NCBI GenBank assembly: GCA_017591395.1
Contig: WEDG01000341.1
Location: 124,001 to 188,000, forward strand
Origin: Schistocephalus solidus
Taxonomy: Eukaryota; Platyhelminthes; Cestoda; Diphyllobothriidea; Diphyllobothriidae
DNA length: 64,000 nt
Direction of reading: 5' to 3'
Shown here: positions 60,601-64,000 of the stretch, piece after piece
Numbering within the stretch: position 1 is the stretch's first letter
How the letters are laid out: the number at the start of each line of letters is the position of its first letter
The notes under the pieces: model-generated
Databases searched by the model: none
What the model was told of the DNA's origin: nothing
The model's input: the letters and a program-made list of their open reading frames with translations, nothing else
Position numbers and translations under genes: made by a program

Positions 60601-63600
60601 ATTTTTTCACCTCAAAGTCTAATTTTGCATATTTACGTTCGATGTTTGAAAGACCTAATTTCTTCTAATAGAGCGACATAATTTTAATAAAATAAAGTGA
60701 TGCGTATCATTTAAAGCCAAGTTGACTACGTTTCCTGTAAATCAGTGAAATATGTATGCTTAATTTTTGAAAAATAAATGAATAAATGACAGACCGTAAA
60801 GTTCAGGTTAGACCATTATAACTTAAGACATTTAAAAAGAAAAGAAGTATTAATTTCTTACCTGTATTTGCATCGTTTAAAAAGAATTAATAAAAAATAG
60901 AAGTAGAAAATTTTGTTATCTGAATGTTAATTTGTAAGTGACAATATGCACCAAAAATAGGAAAGTGAAGTTTGGTACATATATCTTAAAATATTTTCCC
61001 CTTGAGAATGGATGTCATTGAGGTAGACTTGATATTCCCCTGCGGAAACTATTGTTTTACTTTTCTGATTCTTCGCAATACCTAGGGTAATCATAATGCC
61101 AGGCAGTCTTAATTTATATTTTTGAACCGACACCCACTGGGTTCATGATCAAGATAAAAAAAGAAATACCGTAATTCTCTGATAGTTCCCTTTCTCGTGA
61201 AGAAGCTTTGAAATTTTGCCGCGTTCCAGATGGTTAACGTACCAAAAATCGCTAATGAAGCTATTAAATAAATCCCAAATATATTTTCTACAATTACTAA
61301 CTTTAAAAACTGAAAACCCTTTTTACACAAATGACACATTTTGCTAATTTTGCAAAACGCTATTTGTTTTGGTTTTCTTCCGCTAATGTATTGATGTGTT
61401 TTGCTCATTTCAAATGCCATGTCAATCACATGCATCATTTTTTAACGATAGTGTTGATGCATCCGAAAACGCTAAGAGGCAGATATTAGACTTAAAAGCT
61501 TTTCGTCTCTCCGCGTAAAAGTGTTCTTAATAGTGCGCGAAACAAAACAGTTTGATGAAGACTCTTCCGAATGACTGCTGCAATCTTTTCATAATTATCA
61601 GCTCCTTCACCTAAGATGTGTCCAAAATCACTGGAAATACATATTCCTGGGGAGTTTGTTTTATGAATTTTACTTTTTCTCCATTTCTGTTTCTAGCATA
61701 GATTTTTTTCGAAATAGAAATTACTGAAACCAAAACGTTAAAAAGCAGCAGGAATGAGATTTTGGCCAGCCGTTCAACATCAAGGTAAATGAAAACAGAG
61801 GATTTGAATGTACGGGGTGCAAGTCTATTTTCAATAAGAATCCTTTTCAGCCATCTATGAGTTCTAAGTGCAAATATTATCAACTAAATATTGTTAGTGT
61901 TTCCAATAGATATTGTGTTTATTTGGTTAAAGTGTTATTTCTAAAACATCGCTGGCAATATTCTTATCTTATTCACTTAGCTTTGGACGGTATATTTATA
62001 CTTGATGATCACTTGATTAGTGATAATGCTGACATTATGCATTAGACAGAGATTTGCCTTAAACACATTTCTTTAAAATAAAATTTATAAACTATTTTGT
62101 TTTCTTTTGTATACTGACTTTCTTTGCGTGTAAAACAATTCAGTAAAACAGGTTTTAAAGTGATTTTGGTTTCACAATTTAGATCAAACTCACTCTATGT
62201 ATTACCGCGTGCAGAAAAGCACATACTTCAAAGCTTTTTATAAAATTAATTGTTCACAAGAAAACGTCTCTAAAATCCAATCAGTGTACATCAAAACTAT
62301 TATTTGTCACTCTTGCGTGTAGTTTTGAAATTATTGCACTTTTTCGAACAGGCCACACTATCGTTGCTAATGAGATGCAAAAAAAGATTAACAAAATCCT
62401 ACTATTACGGATTTTAGTTCTGCGGATTTTTCCATGTTAACCTTGAAAATGTAAATTTGGTAAACAGGTCTTTTCAGTAATTCACCATCAGGACTAGAAA
62501 GTTGCGGCAAGAAAAAAATTATAAGAGTGGAGAGAGTGTATGCATATGATCATCGTTCTCACGCCACCTGATGGCAACATTGGCGTGCGGAAATAATTTG
62601 GACTGGGAGAGGGGAAAGTCGGCGTTGGCCACTGAATTATGAATTTACCTACTACATGAGAATATTCTATGTATCTATAAAGCCTGCCTTAAAGGCCAAC
62701 TTTTATCGTTTTATAAAATACCCTAAAGGTAGGCTGAGTACTTATGGGTATTCAGCCGGTGCTTGATTTTCTATTCGAAGGCACAAAGAACTGTGCTTGT
62801 TAATGTGTGATACATTATTTGTATGTCATAGATTGTATGTTAAGCACCAGCGATTTTTAAAACAATTGTTTTGTGAATCGAGTATAGATCTGAATAACCA
62901 CGGATTTCGAGTGTAGGAATCCAAAGGGAAATTGGCAGTTTACTACTGTGATGTATAGTCCCGTGAAATTCTTAGTCTAAATTGTATCGAACACGTGATC
63001 TCATATCCTAGGAGGTCATTTAAATGTGGCCTTATAGGACAGTTAAACATAAAGATGTCAAAGTTACTGTACACTGGACAAACCTAAATAAAAAGACCAA
63101 TAATGAGGAGTTAGGCTGGATGCAAAGCTAAAGGCTTGAGATTAAGAAATAGCATCGATGTTATTCTTGCAATGAAATATTTGTTTGACGGGAACGGTTG
63201 AAATCTTCTTTTTATACCTTTTAAGAGTCTATGTGGACTTACGTGACGATTAATAGTCTAAATAATGGCACATCGAGCCGCGACGATTTCCCGAGAATGA
63301 CTGCTAATGACCACACATGTAATTTAACAGACATCAACTGAAACGATGGCGCCACCTTCAAGTAGGACACAAGAATAAATAATGTGGATCATCCCAGCCG
63401 ATGGCAGTTTTTTGCTCAGTGAGGGGATTTTAAAGACGGAAAAGAAACTTTTTTCACCGCGTAAGGCTACCAAGGTTACCTAGCGACTTATGCGGTTTGT
63501 ATTTACTCATAAATACCGTCCGTAGGACAGATATTATGATATGATATGATACTAGATTATAATGATCATTACGAAAACAGATATATGTTTTGGGCTATCA

Positions 63601-64000
63601 CCTTATTTTCCTCATCCTTGCTGCTTATTAATTTTTCAAGATATTTAATTTCAGGAGAACGACTTGAAATCCGTCCTGTATTTAGTTATATTTCCTCAAA
63701 ATTCCTTGGCCACTAATCTGCAAAGTCTCTACCTTGTCCCAGAACGAAAAGTGTTAGTTATTCAACAATATTAAAGAACGTTTTTGAATTCCAATGATCA
63801 ACTTGGATTATTATGCTATAACGCTTTGAAGAATTGCATCATTTCGAAAAACATCTTATTTGGAGATTTCCTTCGCCAGCCAACATGATGTTATTTCGAT
63901 TTTCTAACTTATGACGTCGAAGTTATGATGACGGAGACCAAAAACGGTTAAAAAAGTATACTGTCCAGATAAATGACCACGAACGATTTCAGTTGAACGC
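57646..64000. other. No convincing gene (5' flank of the cathepsin gene onward)
   Basis: The 5' flank of the cathepsin gene has two CCCATTGG blocks on its sense strand (57705-57740), i.e. inverted CCAAT cores, which may or may not be functional. Beyond ~57.8 kb the DNA is AT-rich. Hydrophobic minus-strand open frames (58799-59083, 61109-61438, 61611-61883) have no clear exon boundaries. No repeats were recognised. Confidence 0.45.

Overview
The window looks like a flatworm (platyhelminth) nuclear genome, most likely a tapeworm of the Diphyllobothriidea type (Schistocephalus or Spirometra relatives). It is AT-rich, genes are split into short exons by long introns, there is a membrane-anchored cathepsin L-like protease, and tRNA-derived SINEs and a CR1/Jockey-type LINE relic are present. 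The species assignment is inference; nothing here proves it. No rRNA gene, functional tRNA gene, CRISPR array or bacterial-type operon was seen.

Layout. 1-6042: about 19.5 head-to-tail copies of a ~309 bp unit that is a tRNA-derived SINE turned into a satellite (SINE sense on the minus strand), with higher-order structure. It stops at an (AT)n tract, and two badly decayed units follow to ~6700. 6.7-15.3 kb: mostly unannotatable AT-rich DNA, with a second tRNA-like element near 10.2 kb, a decayed zinc-finger-like fragment at 11.3 kb, and two head-to-head inverted SINE pairs at 12.9-13.3 and 14.0-14.6 kb.

15.5-32.1 kb, minus strand: a newly inferred gene made of many small exons (18-240 bp). 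Nearly all have lengths divisible by three and the same splice phase (1-1). Spliced together they read as an open, N-glycosylation-rich, probably extracellular or membrane protein of at least ~350 residues with no family I recognise. A cysteine-rich exon (26094-26369) lies on the opposite strand inside one of its introns. A foldback repeat (26.85-27.31 kb) and a dispersed SINE (29.35-29.60 kb) are also inside introns.

35.1-37.7 kb, plus strand: a frameshifted LINE with recognisable endonuclease and reverse-transcriptase motifs. 40.16-57.65 kb, minus strand: a complete four-exon cathepsin L-like cysteine protease gene encoding 363 residues. It has an N-terminal signal-anchor helix, an I29 propeptide and an intact Gln/Cys/His/Asn catalytic set. 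Its 13.1 kb first intron contains a ~374 bp MITE-like element carrying telomere-like repeats, a G-quadruplex-type G tract and a perfect hairpin. 57.65-64 kb: no convincing gene.

The cathepsin and the small-exon gene run in the same direction, separated by ~8 kb holding the LINE relic. Nothing in the sequence shows that they work together. Both would be expected at the cell surface or secreted, which is where tapeworm host-interface proteins act, but that link is inference.
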